64,000 nt of DNA from an uncultured Lachnospiraceae bacterium (GTDB taxonomy: Bacteria; Bacillota; Clostridia; Lachnospirales; Lachnospiraceae). The translations under genes were made by a program, and so were the position numbers. Under the pieces are notes generated by a model. That model was not told where the DNA came from. It saw only the letters and a list, made by a program, of their open reading frames with translations, and made no database searches. Of the stretch, positions 1-8,818 are shown in pieces; within the stretch, counting starts at the first letter, position 1, and each line of letters starts with the position of its first letter. Location of the stretch: the NCBI GenBank assembly GCA_910576975.1, contig CAJTJY010000016.1, forward strand, positions 23,300 through 87,299, written 5' to 3'.

Positions 1-423
1 GCTACGCTCCAATGGCGCCCCCATTCCTCCAAGCATACGGTCCACCATGGCATAACCGAGATTTGTTGCCATTTCTATAATGATGCTGCCTGGCATTGGA
101 TCAAAATTGACTACGCCAAGAAGCACCGGATTAGACAACGAATTTGAGAACTCTGAATAGGTAACAGCTTCTGAATTCTCCACCTCTACCTGAACCGTCT
201 TCCTCAGATATGCAGGAAGATTTGTAGACAATAACCGTCCATAATGCTCAAATATGATTTCCATCGTCCTAAGATGTTCCTTGGAAAATTTCGCTGGCCG
301 AGCAAAATCATAATCTTTTACATGTTTTTCGCCATTATCCTTAATCTCTTCTGCATCCAGTTCCCCACTATTCAATGCATTCAGCAGACTGTCTATCTCA
401 CTTTGCGATAAGACCTCTCCCAT
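1..423 (-). CDS. fliM: FliM, flagellar motor switch protein (partial, N-terminal part)
   Basis: N-terminal 141 codons; the gene runs off the left edge. FliM is a C-ring protein that binds phosphorylated CheY and sets rotation direction. The first residues, MGEVLSQSEIDSLLNAL, are the conserved CheY-P binding segment, followed by the start of the middle domain (DFARPAKFSKEHLRTMEIIF and GRLLSTNLPAYLR). It is the last visible gene of the flagellar operon and lies 32 bp downstream of fliL. The start is supported by a GGTGAGAG-like site just upstream. Identity is certain; only the C-terminal part is unseen. Confidence 0.95.
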   Translation of the reverse strand, partial: MGEVLSQSEIDSLLNALNSGELDAEEIKDNGEKHVKDYDFARPAKFSKEHLRTMEIIFEHYGRLLSTNLPAYLRKTVQVEVENSEAVTYSEFSNSLSNPVLLGVVNFDPMPGSIIIEMATNLGYAMVDRMLGGMGAPLERS

Positions 424-455
424 TTTCTCTCACCACCTGACGTTTTTATTGCAAT

Positions 456-980
456 CTACTCACTCTCTTCGTAAGTATAACTTGGGAATACTACACTTAC
501 AATGAAGTCAGAATCAAACAACTTACGGAGGCGGCTTAATATCTCATCCTGCACATCCCCTTGCTTATTTCTCATGTCATCTATTGTATGATTAGATACA
601 ACCTTAATGATCTCATCCTTGATAAGATCCTCATTGTTGGTAATATACTCTGTGCCTTTTTTATATCCTTTGTTCTTCTTATCCACCGCCAGAGATACGG
701 AAATAACTGCATAACTTTTCTTACCGTTTTTACTTTTCAGATTAATCGTGATGTTCTCGCCACTGGCAATCTTGATCGTCTCCAACTGATCCATAGGAAT
801 ATTAATGGAAGCGCTCTCTTTTCCGCCTTCCAATTCCAAATCAATTGCAGAACAAACCTTATTGATCAATTCATTTGCTTTCTTGGACTGCGGCACAATC
901 GAAATCATCAGAATAGCCGTTAAAATCAGATTTGCAAGTACCAGTGCCAGAATTAAGACACTCATTAAATTCTTTTTCAT
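456..980 (-). CDS. fliL: FliL, flagellar basal body-associated protein
   Basis: 174 residues with a single membrane helix at about residues 7-27 and an extracytoplasmic FliL domain after it. FliL surrounds the stator units and supports motor torque. The position motB-fliL-fliM is the standard Gram-positive order. An AAAGGAAA ribosome binding site precedes the ATG. Sequence similarity within FliL is low in general, so the assignment rests on size, topology and gene order together. Confidence 0.88.
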   Translation of the reverse strand: MKKNLMSVLILALVLANLILTAILMISIVPQSKKANELINKVCSAIDLELEGGKESASINIPMDQLETIKIASGENITINLKSKNGKKSYAVISVSLAVDKKNKGYKKGTEYITNNEDLIKDEIIKVVSNHTIDDMRNKQGDVQDEILSRLRKLFDSDFIVSVVFPSYTYEESE

Positions 981-994
981 GGTATTTTTCCTTT

Positions 995-1837
995 CTAATT
1001 AGAATTATACGAGTTATATATTTTTATCTCTACCCTTCGGTTTCTCGCCCGGCCCTCCGGTGAAGAGTTATCTGCTATTGGAATATATTCTCCACAGCCC
1101 GTCGCATAAATTCTTCCCGCATCCAGCGCAGCCTTTTGCAAGAGATAGTCTTTTACCGCAAAGGCGCGGTAAGCAGATAATACATCATTACTCTCATATC
1201 TATCATTATGAATCGGAACATTATCGGTGTGCCCTTCGATGTCAATCAGATTACCACTATATTGCTCTAAGATCAAGGCAAGCTTGTCAACCAACGGGAG
1301 AGCATCCTTGCGAATTTGAGACTGGGCCGAATCAAACAACAATGCCCCGTTTAAGGTAAGCTTTACAAACTGTGCATTCACATCTAACTCAACCTGCTGA
1401 TCAATTTGCTGCTCTGCCAACTGCTGTTCAATCTTTTCAGCCATCTCCTCAGATTCTTTCAGCCCTGCTTCTTCCAACTCCTCTTTTAGTGATTCTGGCT
1501 CTTCTGGTTCTGGCTGATTGGATTCCATATCATCCATAGGCTCCTGTTCCTCTTCATCTGAAGAATTCGTATCTTCCTTAAAATACGCATCCAGCATTTC
1601 CAACTGACTGATTCCAGAAGCAATCATCAGCCCTTCTCCTACCGTATTGCCGCCAGATGATAAAATACTGAAACTGTTCTGCATGGAGTTGACTAACTGA
1701 TCCCATTTATCAGCATCCACCGTTGACATTGCAAACAGTAGTACGAAAAAGCACAGCAAAAGATTCATCAAGTCTGCGAAAGTATTCAGCCAAGAGGCTT
1801 CTCCTCCGCCTGATTCTTCTACTTTTCTTTTTGCCAC
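995..1837 (-). CDS. motB: MotB, flagellar stator protein
   Basis: 280 residues. Residues about 16-40 form the membrane helix, with the proton-carrying Asp22 in the motif NTFADLMNLL. A Glu/Asp-rich linker (about 95-135) follows, then an OmpA-like peptidoglycan-binding domain from about 165 with IEGHTDNVP and the terminal RNRRVEI motif. The start is GTG, its G shared with the last base of the motA stop (TAGTG), and the site GGAGGTGA lies 9 bp upstream. It pairs with MotA to form the proton-driven stator anchored to the cell wall. Confidence 0.95.
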   Translation of the reverse strand: MAKRKVEESGGGEASWLNTFADLMNLLLCFFVLLFAMSTVDADKWDQLVNSMQNSFSILSSGGNTVGEGLMIASGISQLEMLDAYFKEDTNSSDEEEQEPMDDMESNQPEPEEPESLKEELEEAGLKESEEMAEKIEQQLAEQQIDQQVELDVNAQFVKLTLNGALLFDSAQSQIRKDALPLVDKLALILEQYSGNLIDIEGHTDNVPIHNDRYESNDVLSAYRAFAVKDYLLQKAALDAGRIYATGCGEYIPIADNSSPEGRARNRRVEIKIYNSYNSN

Positions 1838-2640
1838 TATTCTTCACCTCCGCCCTGCTCCAACATACTTTCACGCATTTTCGGTGACAGGAAAGATTTC
1901 AGTTTTTCTTCTATGACACGAGGATTTTCTCCTGCCTGAATAGACAAAAGACCTTCCACCGTTACTTCCTTGATCATAATTTCGGTATCATTGTTCACTT
2001 TGAGCTTTGCCGAAGTAGGCGTGCAAAGCCAGTTCGCAATAACCGATCCATACAATGTAGTGATCAGCGCAATCGCCATACTAGGACCAACCGTGGAAGG
2101 ATCATCCATCAGCTTCAGCATGTTAATCAAACCAATCAACGTACCAATCATACCCCAGGCAGGACCTAATGCCGCCCATTTATCCCAAAAACCAATCGTA
2201 GTCTTATGCCGGGATTCTACACACATCAAGTCGGCTTCCATAATGCCTCTCACTAATTCTGGATCCGTACCATCAACAACCAGCATAATCCCTTTCTTTA
2301 GAAATTCATCTTCAATACCATTTGCCGCTTCCTCCAAAGCAAGAAGACCTTCCTTTCTCGCTATGTTGGACAAATCAATAATGTGCTTAATTACTTCGCC
2401 TACATCTGCTTTGGGAGTCTTAAACACCAGCGTAAAGCTCTTTAACCCATTCAGGAAATCAGATATGGTATGGGAAGCAAGAACACCTGCCAGAGAACCT
2501 CCAATGGTAATAAACACGGAGTTCAAATCCAAAAAGTTCCCTAATGCCGCTACTCCCTGGTCACCGCTGACAATACCTAATATCATCAATCCAAAACCAA
2601 GTATAATTCCAAGTAAAGACGCTAAATCCAATTTTTCCAC
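1837..2640 (-). CDS. motA: MotA, flagellar stator proton channel
   Basis: 267 residues with membrane helices near residues 5-27, 38-58, about 148-170 and about 180-202. The charged cytoplasmic loop lies between the second and third. The segment AWGMIGTLIGLINML is the signature of the third helix. It works with MotB as the stator converting ion flow into torque. The start is GTG (AAGGG site upstream) and the stop overlaps the motB start by one base, so the two are translationally coupled. motAB inside the main flagellar operon rather than elsewhere is a clostridial arrangement. Confidence 0.95.
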   Translation of the reverse strand: MEKLDLASLLGIILGFGLMILGIVSGDQGVAALGNFLDLNSVFITIGGSLAGVLASHTISDFLNGLKSFTLVFKTPKADVGEVIKHIIDLSNIARKEGLLALEEAANGIEDEFLKKGIMLVVDGTDPELVRGIMEADLMCVESRHKTTIGFWDKWAALGPAWGMIGTLIGLINMLKLMDDPSTVGPSMAIALITTLYGSVIANWLCTPTSAKLKVNNDTEIMIKEVTVEGLLSIQAGENPRVIEEKLKSFLSPKMRESMLEQGGGEE

Positions 2641-2677
2641 CTGCCCTTTTCATCCATGAATTGTATTCTATCCATAA

Positions 2678-2887
2678 TTATTCCTTTTCCAACCAGGGAA
2701 GACCTGTTGTCATGAATTCTCTCTTATACAATATTACTAAATTTTTGACCTCTTGTCTACTTTCTTTTACAATTATTTTCTTCCCTGTTACAAAAGAAAT
2801 GACAGTGTCTGGTGTTTCCTCCACTGTTTCAATTAATTCTGCATTAATCAATAGCTTTGTATCGTTTAACTTTGTGACCTCTATCAC
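2678..2887 (-). CDS. flbD: FlbD/SwrD family protein
   Basis: 69 residues beginning MIEVTKLND, with the family core of a short beta-rich domain (INAELIETVEETPDTVI, then TGKKIIVKES) and a C-terminal charged tail. In Bacillus subtilis the counterpart SwrD lies between flgE and fliL and raises flagellar torque; this gene sits between flgE and motA. The start is GTG. Its ribosome binding site (GAGGTGAGG) lies in an arm of a strong RNA structure at 2897-2950 (see that entry). Confidence 0.88.
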   Translation of the reverse strand: MIEVTKLNDTKLLINAELIETVEETPDTVISFVTGKKIIVKESRQEVKNLVILYKREFMTTGLPWLEKE

Positions 2888-2896
2888 GGAGCCTCA

Positions 2897-2950
2897 CCTC
2901 AAGATATTATATCACATCTTGAGGAACTATGAAATATAGTTCCTCAAGAT
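2897..2950 (-). promoter_or_regulatory. Three-arm inverted repeat over the flbD ribosome binding site
   Basis: Between flgE and flbD there is a perfect 15-bp inverted repeat (2916-2930 and 2936-2950, loop of 5). A third segment, CCTCAAGAT at 2897-2905, is the same as part of one arm. Read as mRNA, the order is arm 1 (ATCTTGAGGAACTAT), arm 2 (ATAGTTCCTCAAGAT), then arm 3 (ATCTTGAGG), which runs into the flbD ribosome binding site. Arm 2 can pair with arm 1 or with arm 3. There is no T-run, so it does not look like a terminator. A regulatory role is inferred. Confidence 0.55.
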
Positions 2951-3003
2951 ATATTAATTTTATTGTAAAATTCTGCTAATCTTTTGACTGCTTAAACACT
3001 ATG

Positions 3004-4614
3004 TTATCTCTTCAGATTTACTAACTCCTCCAACAAGCTGTCAGAAGTGGTAATAATTCTGGAATTTGCCTGGAATCCTCTCTGAGTAGTGATCATCTCA
3101 GTAAACTCATTTGCAAGATCTACATTGGACATTTCAAGAACGCCGCTAGACATCTTGCCCCCGTCTGCAGTAATATCCTGGCCTATGCCGTCAAATTCGC
3201 CGGAGTTCAAGGTTGACTGGTAACAGTTCTCTCCCAACTTCTCCAAACCTGCCGGATTCGCAAATTTTGCCACTGCAATCTGCCCCAGCAGCCTTCTAGT
3301 TCCATTATCGTAGCTTGCATGAATTTCTCCGTTTTCTGCAACTTCCAATCCAGACATCCTTCCTAAGCGCCTGCCAAGCCCATTCAGTCCTTTGACATCT
3401 CCCTTGTCTACGGAAAGAGTACAATTCTTGCCATTAGAATAACATCCTGACGTGGAAAAATCAACATTGATATTTCGGAATTCTCCGCCTAGAGCTGACA
3501 ATTTCAAAAGGACAGAATCTGAACCTTCTTGACCAATATACTGGAAAACTCCTGCATCTGGTTCATCTTCTTTAAAGTCCAGCTCATAGCCATATATCGT
3601 CTCCGTATAACTGTAAACTGCTGAATTGCCATTGGCCGTTACCTTGTCAAGCGTAAAATCCTGCGCCTGTTTGTCAGAAATTCCAAACATGGAAGTGACA
3701 GAATATTCTATCGTAGGATCATCGGCAGCCACAAACTTCTTGTTATCGGGATCATAGTTGAGCACATTTCCCTCTTCATCCCGGAACTGACCACCCACAT
3801 ATGTAAAACCGCCCGCAAGATTATAAGATCGCTGCACATTGTTAGGTTCTCCAAATACATTTGTCATGGTATTGCCTTCTACGGCAAGATAATCCTGTAA
3901 AACAGAATGATTATTGGCATCTAAGACATCTGTAAGCTCTACGGTATAGGTCAAAGTATCCACATTTGCCGTCTTCACTGCGAATTTGGCAGTATAACTA
4001 TATCCCAATGCATCGAAGAAGTTGAGGCTCATAATGTAGCCGTCATCACTGTTTACCTGAACGTTATTCTTATCTAAGATTCCTGCACAGGTTGCTTCCG
4101 TCGTCGCCTCTGGCGGAGAAGTCTGATTGGATTCCTGCATGACACGCAGCGGAGAAACCGTATCCTTTCGGATTGTTCCGGTAGTAGGATCTACCTGCCA
4201 TCCCATGACATTATATCCGGTCGCTTTCGTTGCCAATGTTCCAGAACCATCAATATAAAATGCTCCTGCCTTTGTAAAGACATTCTCTGATCCATTGTTG
4301 ACAATGAAGAAACTATCTCCTGTTATTCTCAAATCCCAACCGTCTCCAGTAGTCTGGGTGGATCCTGGTGAAGTGATATTTACAGACGTGGAACCAGTGG
4401 TAACGCCAAGACCAATCTGCTTTGCATTAACACCGCCCTTATTTTCTGTAGCGCCAGATGCGTTTGACATGTTCTGGTACATAAGATCACTGAATGTGGT
4501 ACTGGATGATTTAAATGCTACTGTATTTACGTTCGCAATATTGTTACCGATTACATCCATCTTTGTCTGGTGGGTTCTTAATCCTGACACACCAGAATAC
4601 AATGCTCTCATCAT
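3004..4614 (-). CDS. flgE: FlgE, flagellar hook protein
   Basis: 536 residues. It starts MMRALYSGVSGLRTHQTKMD with the N-terminal flagellar rod/hook motif (IGNNIANVNTVAFKSS) and ends with the C-terminal motif DLANEFTEMITTQRGFQANSR followed by ITTSDSLLEELVNL. The central region is long, as in other clostridial hooks. The start is placed at 4614 because AGGAGGT at 4624-4630 lies 9 bp upstream; an in-frame codon at 4662 has no such site. It polymerises outside the cell to form the hook, capped during assembly by FlgD. Confidence 0.95.
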   Translation of the reverse strand: MMRALYSGVSGLRTHQTKMDVIGNNIANVNTVAFKSSSTTFSDLMYQNMSNASGATENKGGVNAKQIGLGVTTGSTSVNITSPGSTQTTGDGWDLRITGDSFFIVNNGSENVFTKAGAFYIDGSGTLATKATGYNVMGWQVDPTTGTIRKDTVSPLRVMQESNQTSPPEATTEATCAGILDKNNVQVNSDDGYIMSLNFFDALGYSYTAKFAVKTANVDTLTYTVELTDVLDANNHSVLQDYLAVEGNTMTNVFGEPNNVQRSYNLAGGFTYVGGQFRDEEGNVLNYDPDNKKFVAADDPTIEYSVTSMFGISDKQAQDFTLDKVTANGNSAVYSYTETIYGYELDFKEDEPDAGVFQYIGQEGSDSVLLKLSALGGEFRNINVDFSTSGCYSNGKNCTLSVDKGDVKGLNGLGRRLGRMSGLEVAENGEIHASYDNGTRRLLGQIAVAKFANPAGLEKLGENCYQSTLNSGEFDGIGQDITADGGKMSSGVLEMSNVDLANEFTEMITTQRGFQANSRIITTSDSLLEELVNLKR

Positions 4615-4697
4615 AATGAATTGACCTCCTAATTCTTTGTGCCGTATGATCTTCTCTGTCATTCAAAGATCTTTCGCTTCCTATTATTTAGGTCCAG

Positions 4698-5099
4698 CTA
4701 CATAATTACGGCTCCATCAATATTTGTATAAACATTTTCTTCTGACTCTTTCTGATCCATGGCTGTCACCACTGTCTTGTTTGGCACATTCACAATAAAA
4801 GAATATGTATCGACAATTACCAGAGATTCTTTCATGCCTTTTGCCTCTGCCTTTTCTGCACCTGTCTCCAAACGTTCTTTTTGCTCATTGGATAGCTCTA
4901 TATTCCTGCTCTGCAGCCGCATCGATGCATGCTTGGAAAATTTCAATGGATAATTTTCCTCTGATGCCGACTGCCTACGCCTTAATATCTCCTGAAATGA
5001 TACTTCTGGAGCTGCCGCCGCAGAATCTATGCTGCCATGTTTCAGATATTGGTCTGTGATCTGTTCAATCGAAGAGAATTGATTTGAAATTTTATTCAT
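4698..5099 (-). CDS. Flagellar operon protein, TIGR02530 family
   Basis: 133 residues with no signal peptide or membrane segment. The conserved block is LKFSKHASMRLQSRNIELSN followed by a glycine-rich helix and SLVIVDTYSFIVNVPNKTVV. Proteins of this family occur between flgD and flgE in many Clostridia and Thermotogae; the role is not established, but the position suggests a hook assembly or export accessory. A GGAGAG site precedes the ATG. The family name is recalled, not searched. Confidence 0.8.
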   Translation of the reverse strand: MNKISNQFSSIEQITDQYLKHGSIDSAAAAPEVSFQEILRRRQSASEENYPLKFSKHASMRLQSRNIELSNEQKERLETGAEKAEAKGMKESLVIVDTYSFIVNVPNKTVVTAMDQKESEENVYTNIDGAVIM

Positions 5100-5139
5100 A
5101 TGCTCTCTCCATTCTAAGCGTCCCTGCTTCCCTCTGAAA

Positions 5140-5877
5140 TTATGCTTTCGGGGTATCCTCCTTGTTATCTGTTCCTTCTGTCCCTTCTACGCTGTCTTCT
5201 TCCTCTTTGGATTCATCATCACTGCCTTCCGTCTTATCTAATTCTTTCATCTTGGCAAGCAATTCCTGCAGTTTTTTAAGAGAAGAAGAATAATATTTTT
5301 CAATAAATTTCTGCTGATAAGTGGTCAGGCTGTTATATGCTTTCCTTACGATTTCCAAATCCTCTTTGTCTGCCAGTGTCAGCTTCTTGGGATCCGGAAG
5401 CTCATCAATTACCTTTTTAAAGTCTTCTCCAATTGAAAGAGCGTCTAGATAATCATCATCAATGACTCTGTCTAAGTCATCCAAAGAGTACAATTGCTCA
5501 TCAATAGAAACATATAATTTGCCTCTCTCTTTTACAATATAGTCCACTTTTCCTTGAACAATGTTGGAAGCGCCTGTATTGCTGGTTACTTTCATGATCA
5601 CCGTCTTTCCTACCAGGTTCGTGGCCTGTTGCGCTTCCATGGTAGTATTCAGATTCTGCATTTCCTCCAATGACGAGAAAGTTGCCAATTGTGAAATATA
5701 CTCCGTATTGGAAGTAGGTTCCAAAGGATCCTGGTATTTCATCTGAGCCACCAAAAGCTGCAAGAACGCTTCTTTATCCAACGAACTGTTGCTTGATTTC
5801 GTCACTTGCGATAAAGAATTGCTGGAAGCTGTATTATCTACGACCTCGCCGTCTTTGACTGGTATAATGATTCCCAT
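5140..5877 (-). CDS. flgD: FlgD, hook cap protein, with an added C-terminal helical domain
   Basis: 245 residues. Residues 34-90 are the classic FlgD segment (FLQLLVAQMKYQDPLEPTSN, then TEYISQLATFSSLEEMQNL). Residues 90-140 form a small beta domain. Residues about 153-214 have the pattern IDELPDPKKLTLADKEDLE, RKAYNSLTTYQQKFI and LQELLAKMKEL, which resembles a three-helix module of Gram-positive surface proteins. The last 30 residues are acidic and of low complexity. Bacillus FlgD is only about 140 residues, so the helical module and tail are extras. FlgD caps the growing hook. Confidence 0.9.
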   Translation of the reverse strand: MGIIIPVKDGEVVDNTASSNSLSQVTKSSNSSLDKEAFLQLLVAQMKYQDPLEPTSNTEYISQLATFSSLEEMQNLNTTMEAQQATNLVGKTVIMKVTSNTGASNIVQGKVDYIVKERGKLYVSIDEQLYSLDDLDRVIDDDYLDALSIGEDFKKVIDELPDPKKLTLADKEDLEIVRKAYNSLTTYQQKFIEKYYSSSLKKLQELLAKMKELDKTEGSDDESKEEEDSVEGTEGTDNKEDTPKA

Positions 5878-5898
5878 TTCGTCTCTCCTTTCTTTAAA

Positions 5899-7395
5899 TT
5901 ATATTGCCACATTCATGCTATTGCCTTGTTCTGCCATCATCTTTGCCACAAGGGTCTCTTCCTCTGACATCAATCCTTCCAATTCATCGAGATTGTTGAG
6001 ATTAATATTTCTTCTTCCTGTCCTTTGCGCCTGTTCTTCTTGCTGCTCTCTCGCGGCATTGTTCTGATTTTGCTCCAGGTTGCGTTCGAATTCATGACTG
6101 GCAATGGTAACTTCAATGGCCTCCACTTTCATGCCCTGCTGATTCATATTTTCTTTCAGTACGACAAGCTGGCTTTCTAAGGCCTCTTTTACGGCTTCGT
6201 TCTGTGCTGCAAGCTGGGCAGTAATGACGCCTTCCCTTGAAACAACCTGAAGATATACCTTTCCTAAATTCGCAGGATTCAACTGCATCTCAATGGAAGA
6301 TTCTGCCTGACCGACAATCACTCTTGTCATTTGGCTGACTTGCCGTAAAATATCCTCCACATTGACTCTGGTCTGGACCACTGTCTGAGTTACTTCCACT
6401 GTCTGACCTTGATTAATCGTCTGTGTCGTCGTCTGATAAGTAATGTGCGTCTGACGGTTCTCTGCCTTTTCATTTCCCTTGGCATCCTGTGTCAGTTCCG
6501 TGTAAGACTTCTCTCCTTGACTGCTTTCTGCGTCGCTTTCCTCCGCTTGCTGCTGTCCCTCGGGATTCTGCACTTGCATCTGTGCATCTTGCTGTTTTGA
6601 ATCAATGTCAGTTGTCTGGGAAATTGCTTCCCTCTGGACTTCCTCTTCACTCACAGCGGTATGTAAAGCTCCTTGAAGAGTTCCTGCCTCTTTCGTAATA
6701 TTAACGGCTTTCTCTTCTGTATCCGCAACTGGATGTTGTGCCAACATCTCCTCATCAAGCTCCTGATTCGTACTTTCTGGCGTTTCTTTGGATATCAGGC
6801 TCTCCAATTGCTCTTTCCACTGGCTCATTTCTTCCGGCGTCAAATCCAGATTTCCTGCAAGCTCCTGAGATAATTCACTGATCTCTCCTATAAGCTGCTG
6901 AAAATCTTCATTTAGCAGTAATCCAGCAATATCGTCACTGCCTGTCAGTTCCATTACTAGACCCGCCAGCTTGGAAGGATCCATTAAATCAAGGACAGAA
7001 AGTCCCAATGCTTCCATCTGCTGCGTAAGCTCTTCCTGGGAAATCCCAAGCTTTTCAGCTATCACTTCCTTTACTTCGCTCTCATATGCCTCAAGCTTTT
7101 CAGTGGCATCATTCGGCAATTTATTCTGCATGTCAGTGGATTCACTTCGGGAAATGCTATTCTCCCGGTATCCGGATTTCACAGATTCTTTTTCATAAAA
7201 ATTCTGTTCTGCTCCCACAGATTTTACCGTTTTTTGTGCGTGACCGCCAGAAAAAAATTCTCTGTCCCCTCCGCCTGCTGTCTGACTTAAAAATGCGCCA
7301 AATGCAATGTCAGCTTGTTGGGACTGCTTCTGTGCCTGTAAAAGTTCCGGACTGCTCATTAATGATGCAATCTGGGCTATTTTACTGGTAATCAT
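5899..7395 (-). CDS. fliK: FliK, flagellar hook-length control protein
   Basis: 498 residues. The first 340 are low-complexity, rich in Gln, Glu and Ser, as expected for the export-substrate ruler. The C-terminal domain (about 345-450) contains the Flg_hook motif SSIEMQLNPANLGKVYLQVV and LESQLVVLKENMNQQGMKVE. The start is placed at 7395 because AGGAGG at 7403-7408 lies 7 bp upstream; the in-frame ATG at 7401 is too close to that site. FliK measures hook length and switches export from hook to filament substrates. Confidence 0.9.
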   Translation of the reverse strand: MITSKIAQIASLMSSPELLQAQKQSQQADIAFGAFLSQTAGGGDREFFSGGHAQKTVKSVGAEQNFYEKESVKSGYRENSISRSESTDMQNKLPNDATEKLEAYESEVKEVIAEKLGISQEELTQQMEALGLSVLDLMDPSKLAGLVMELTGSDDIAGLLLNEDFQQLIGEISELSQELAGNLDLTPEEMSQWKEQLESLISKETPESTNQELDEEMLAQHPVADTEEKAVNITKEAGTLQGALHTAVSEEEVQREAISQTTDIDSKQQDAQMQVQNPEGQQQAEESDAESSQGEKSYTELTQDAKGNEKAENRQTHITYQTTTQTINQGQTVEVTQTVVQTRVNVEDILRQVSQMTRVIVGQAESSIEMQLNPANLGKVYLQVVSREGVITAQLAAQNEAVKEALESQLVVLKENMNQQGMKVEAIEVTIASHEFERNLEQNQNNAAREQQEEQAQRTGRRNINLNNLDELEGLMSEEETLVAKMMAEQGNSMNVAI

Positions 7396-7487
7396 CTTCA
7401 TTCCTCCTTTCTATGATTTTTATTTATTATAAAATCCCAAGCTGGGATCCTATAACCTCTTCCATCCTGCCACAATGGCAATATGCA

Positions 7488-8330
7488 TTAAGGCTCCATG
7501 ATCTTTGTAAGCCTTGCGGCAATCTGGGAATCCATGGCGTCCATAATCTTAGCTCTCGCATCGATATCCATATTTTCCAAAATTTTTGCCACCAAATTTA
7601 AATCATCTGTCATCTCTTCCATCAATGCCGCAGCTTGTTTCGGCTTCATCGAAGCATATGTATTCACGTAATTCTGAATTTCGTCATTGCCCTGCTGCTG
7701 CTGAATCACCTGCTTATATAACACTTCCGCATTCGCAGGATCAATGCTCTCATAATATGCTTGATATTCTGATATATCGGGTGCTTTCTCGTTAAACACA
7801 ACATCTTTGTAAAATTGATTTTTCTCTTGCTCAAAAGCAGCCTGCTGATTTTCAAATTCTTTGAGCCTTGCCACCTCTGCCTCCAACTGTGCCACTCGAT
7901 CAGAATCGCCTTCTGTCTTAGTCTGGGCATTTGACAGCTCCACTTCCAATTCTTTGATACGGTCAATCGCGTCACTCAACGAAGTATATGGATACTGTGC
8001 GTCAACCGTGGTATCTTTCTTGACAGTTTCTGGCAATATTGTATTGATATACGGAACATCCTTTAATATAGGGTGTAACACAGTGGAGCCAAATCCTCCG
8101 ATATCCATCTTAATTACCAATGCAAGAATAGCCAGCCAAATCACAATGAAGACAATTGTAGCCAGAATAACCGCCAGTTTGCTTCCCCCTTCTTCCTCCT
8201 CTGGCGTCTCCTGATGCGCCTCATTCTTCTTGATATTCTTTTCTTCTTTTTTGCGGGCCTTTTCGGCTTTTTTTTGAGCCTTTTTGTCTAAACCGCCTGT
8301 TTCTTCTTGGTCTAACACTGAATCTGCCAT
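7488..8330 (-). CDS. MotE/YlxF-like protein with MgtE N-terminal domain
   Basis: 280 residues. A lysine-rich cytoplasmic head (1-50) is followed by one membrane helix (about 51-74) and a coiled coil (about 117-176). The C-terminal domain from about 195 is of the MgtE N type (SMKPKQAAALMEEMTDDLNL, then ILENMDIDARAKIMDAMD). Proteins of this build lie between fliJ and fliK in Firmicutes (YlxF in Bacillus) and act as flagellar accessory or motor chaperone proteins. It is not a magnesium transporter: only the N domain is present. Confidence 0.8.
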   Translation of the reverse strand: MADSVLDQEETGGLDKKAQKKAEKARKKEEKNIKKNEAHQETPEEEEGGSKLAVILATIVFIVIWLAILALVIKMDIGGFGSTVLHPILKDVPYINTILPETVKKDTTVDAQYPYTSLSDAIDRIKELEVELSNAQTKTEGDSDRVAQLEAEVARLKEFENQQAAFEQEKNQFYKDVVFNEKAPDISEYQAYYESIDPANAEVLYKQVIQQQQGNDEIQNYVNTYASMKPKQAAALMEEMTDDLNLVAKILENMDIDARAKIMDAMDSQIAARLTKIMEP

Positions 8331-8341
8331 ATTTTCACCGC

Positions 8342-8791
8342 CTATCCTTCTATTACATGATTGTGGGTAAAGCTTACCAATTCATCCACAGCCTTGCTTT
8401 CTTCTCTTTCCAACTCTCTTTTAAATTCCTCAAAAGCCTTATCTTTCAAAATCTCATGCGTTTTCCGCTCAATCATAACATTTTGTAAATGTTTTCTGGC
8501 GCTTTCCAAATTTCGTTCCGCTACATGGACAGCAAGCGTTTGATTTCGGATTGCTCCTTTCATGGTCTCTATAGCCGTTCGGTTTACCCGAATTTCCTGA
8601 AAATTCAACCGATCCTCCACTAGCTCCCGCGCCCGGATTTCATAGGCGTTTTTCCTTTGCACCAGTCCCTCGAGCTTCTCCTCTTCTTTATTTAATTTTG
8701 CTGCAGCAATGGAAAAAGACGTCTTTGCCTGAGTCTCTAGCTTATATTTAATGTCCAGGATATTCTGCATTTTATATGTAAACTTTGCCAT
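8342..8791 (-). CDS. fliJ: FliJ, flagellar export chaperone
   Basis: 149 residues, almost wholly alpha-helical coiled coil, beginning MAKFTYKMQNILDIK, a typical FliJ start. FliJ is the central stalk of the export ATPase, sitting inside the FliI hexamer. The start at 8791 has TAGAGGT 5 bp upstream; an in-frame codon at 8815 lacks a site. It lies between fliI and the MotE-like gene. Family members diverge strongly, so the call rests on structure, size and place. Confidence 0.88.
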   Translation of the reverse strand: MAKFTYKMQNILDIKYKLETQAKTSFSIAAAKLNKEEEKLEGLVQRKNAYEIRARELVEDRLNFQEIRVNRTAIETMKGAIRNQTLAVHVAERNLESARKHLQNVMIERKTHEILKDKAFEEFKRELEREESKAVDELVSFTHNHVIEG

Positions 8792-8818
8792 AAATACCTC
8801 TATCATTATATACAAATA

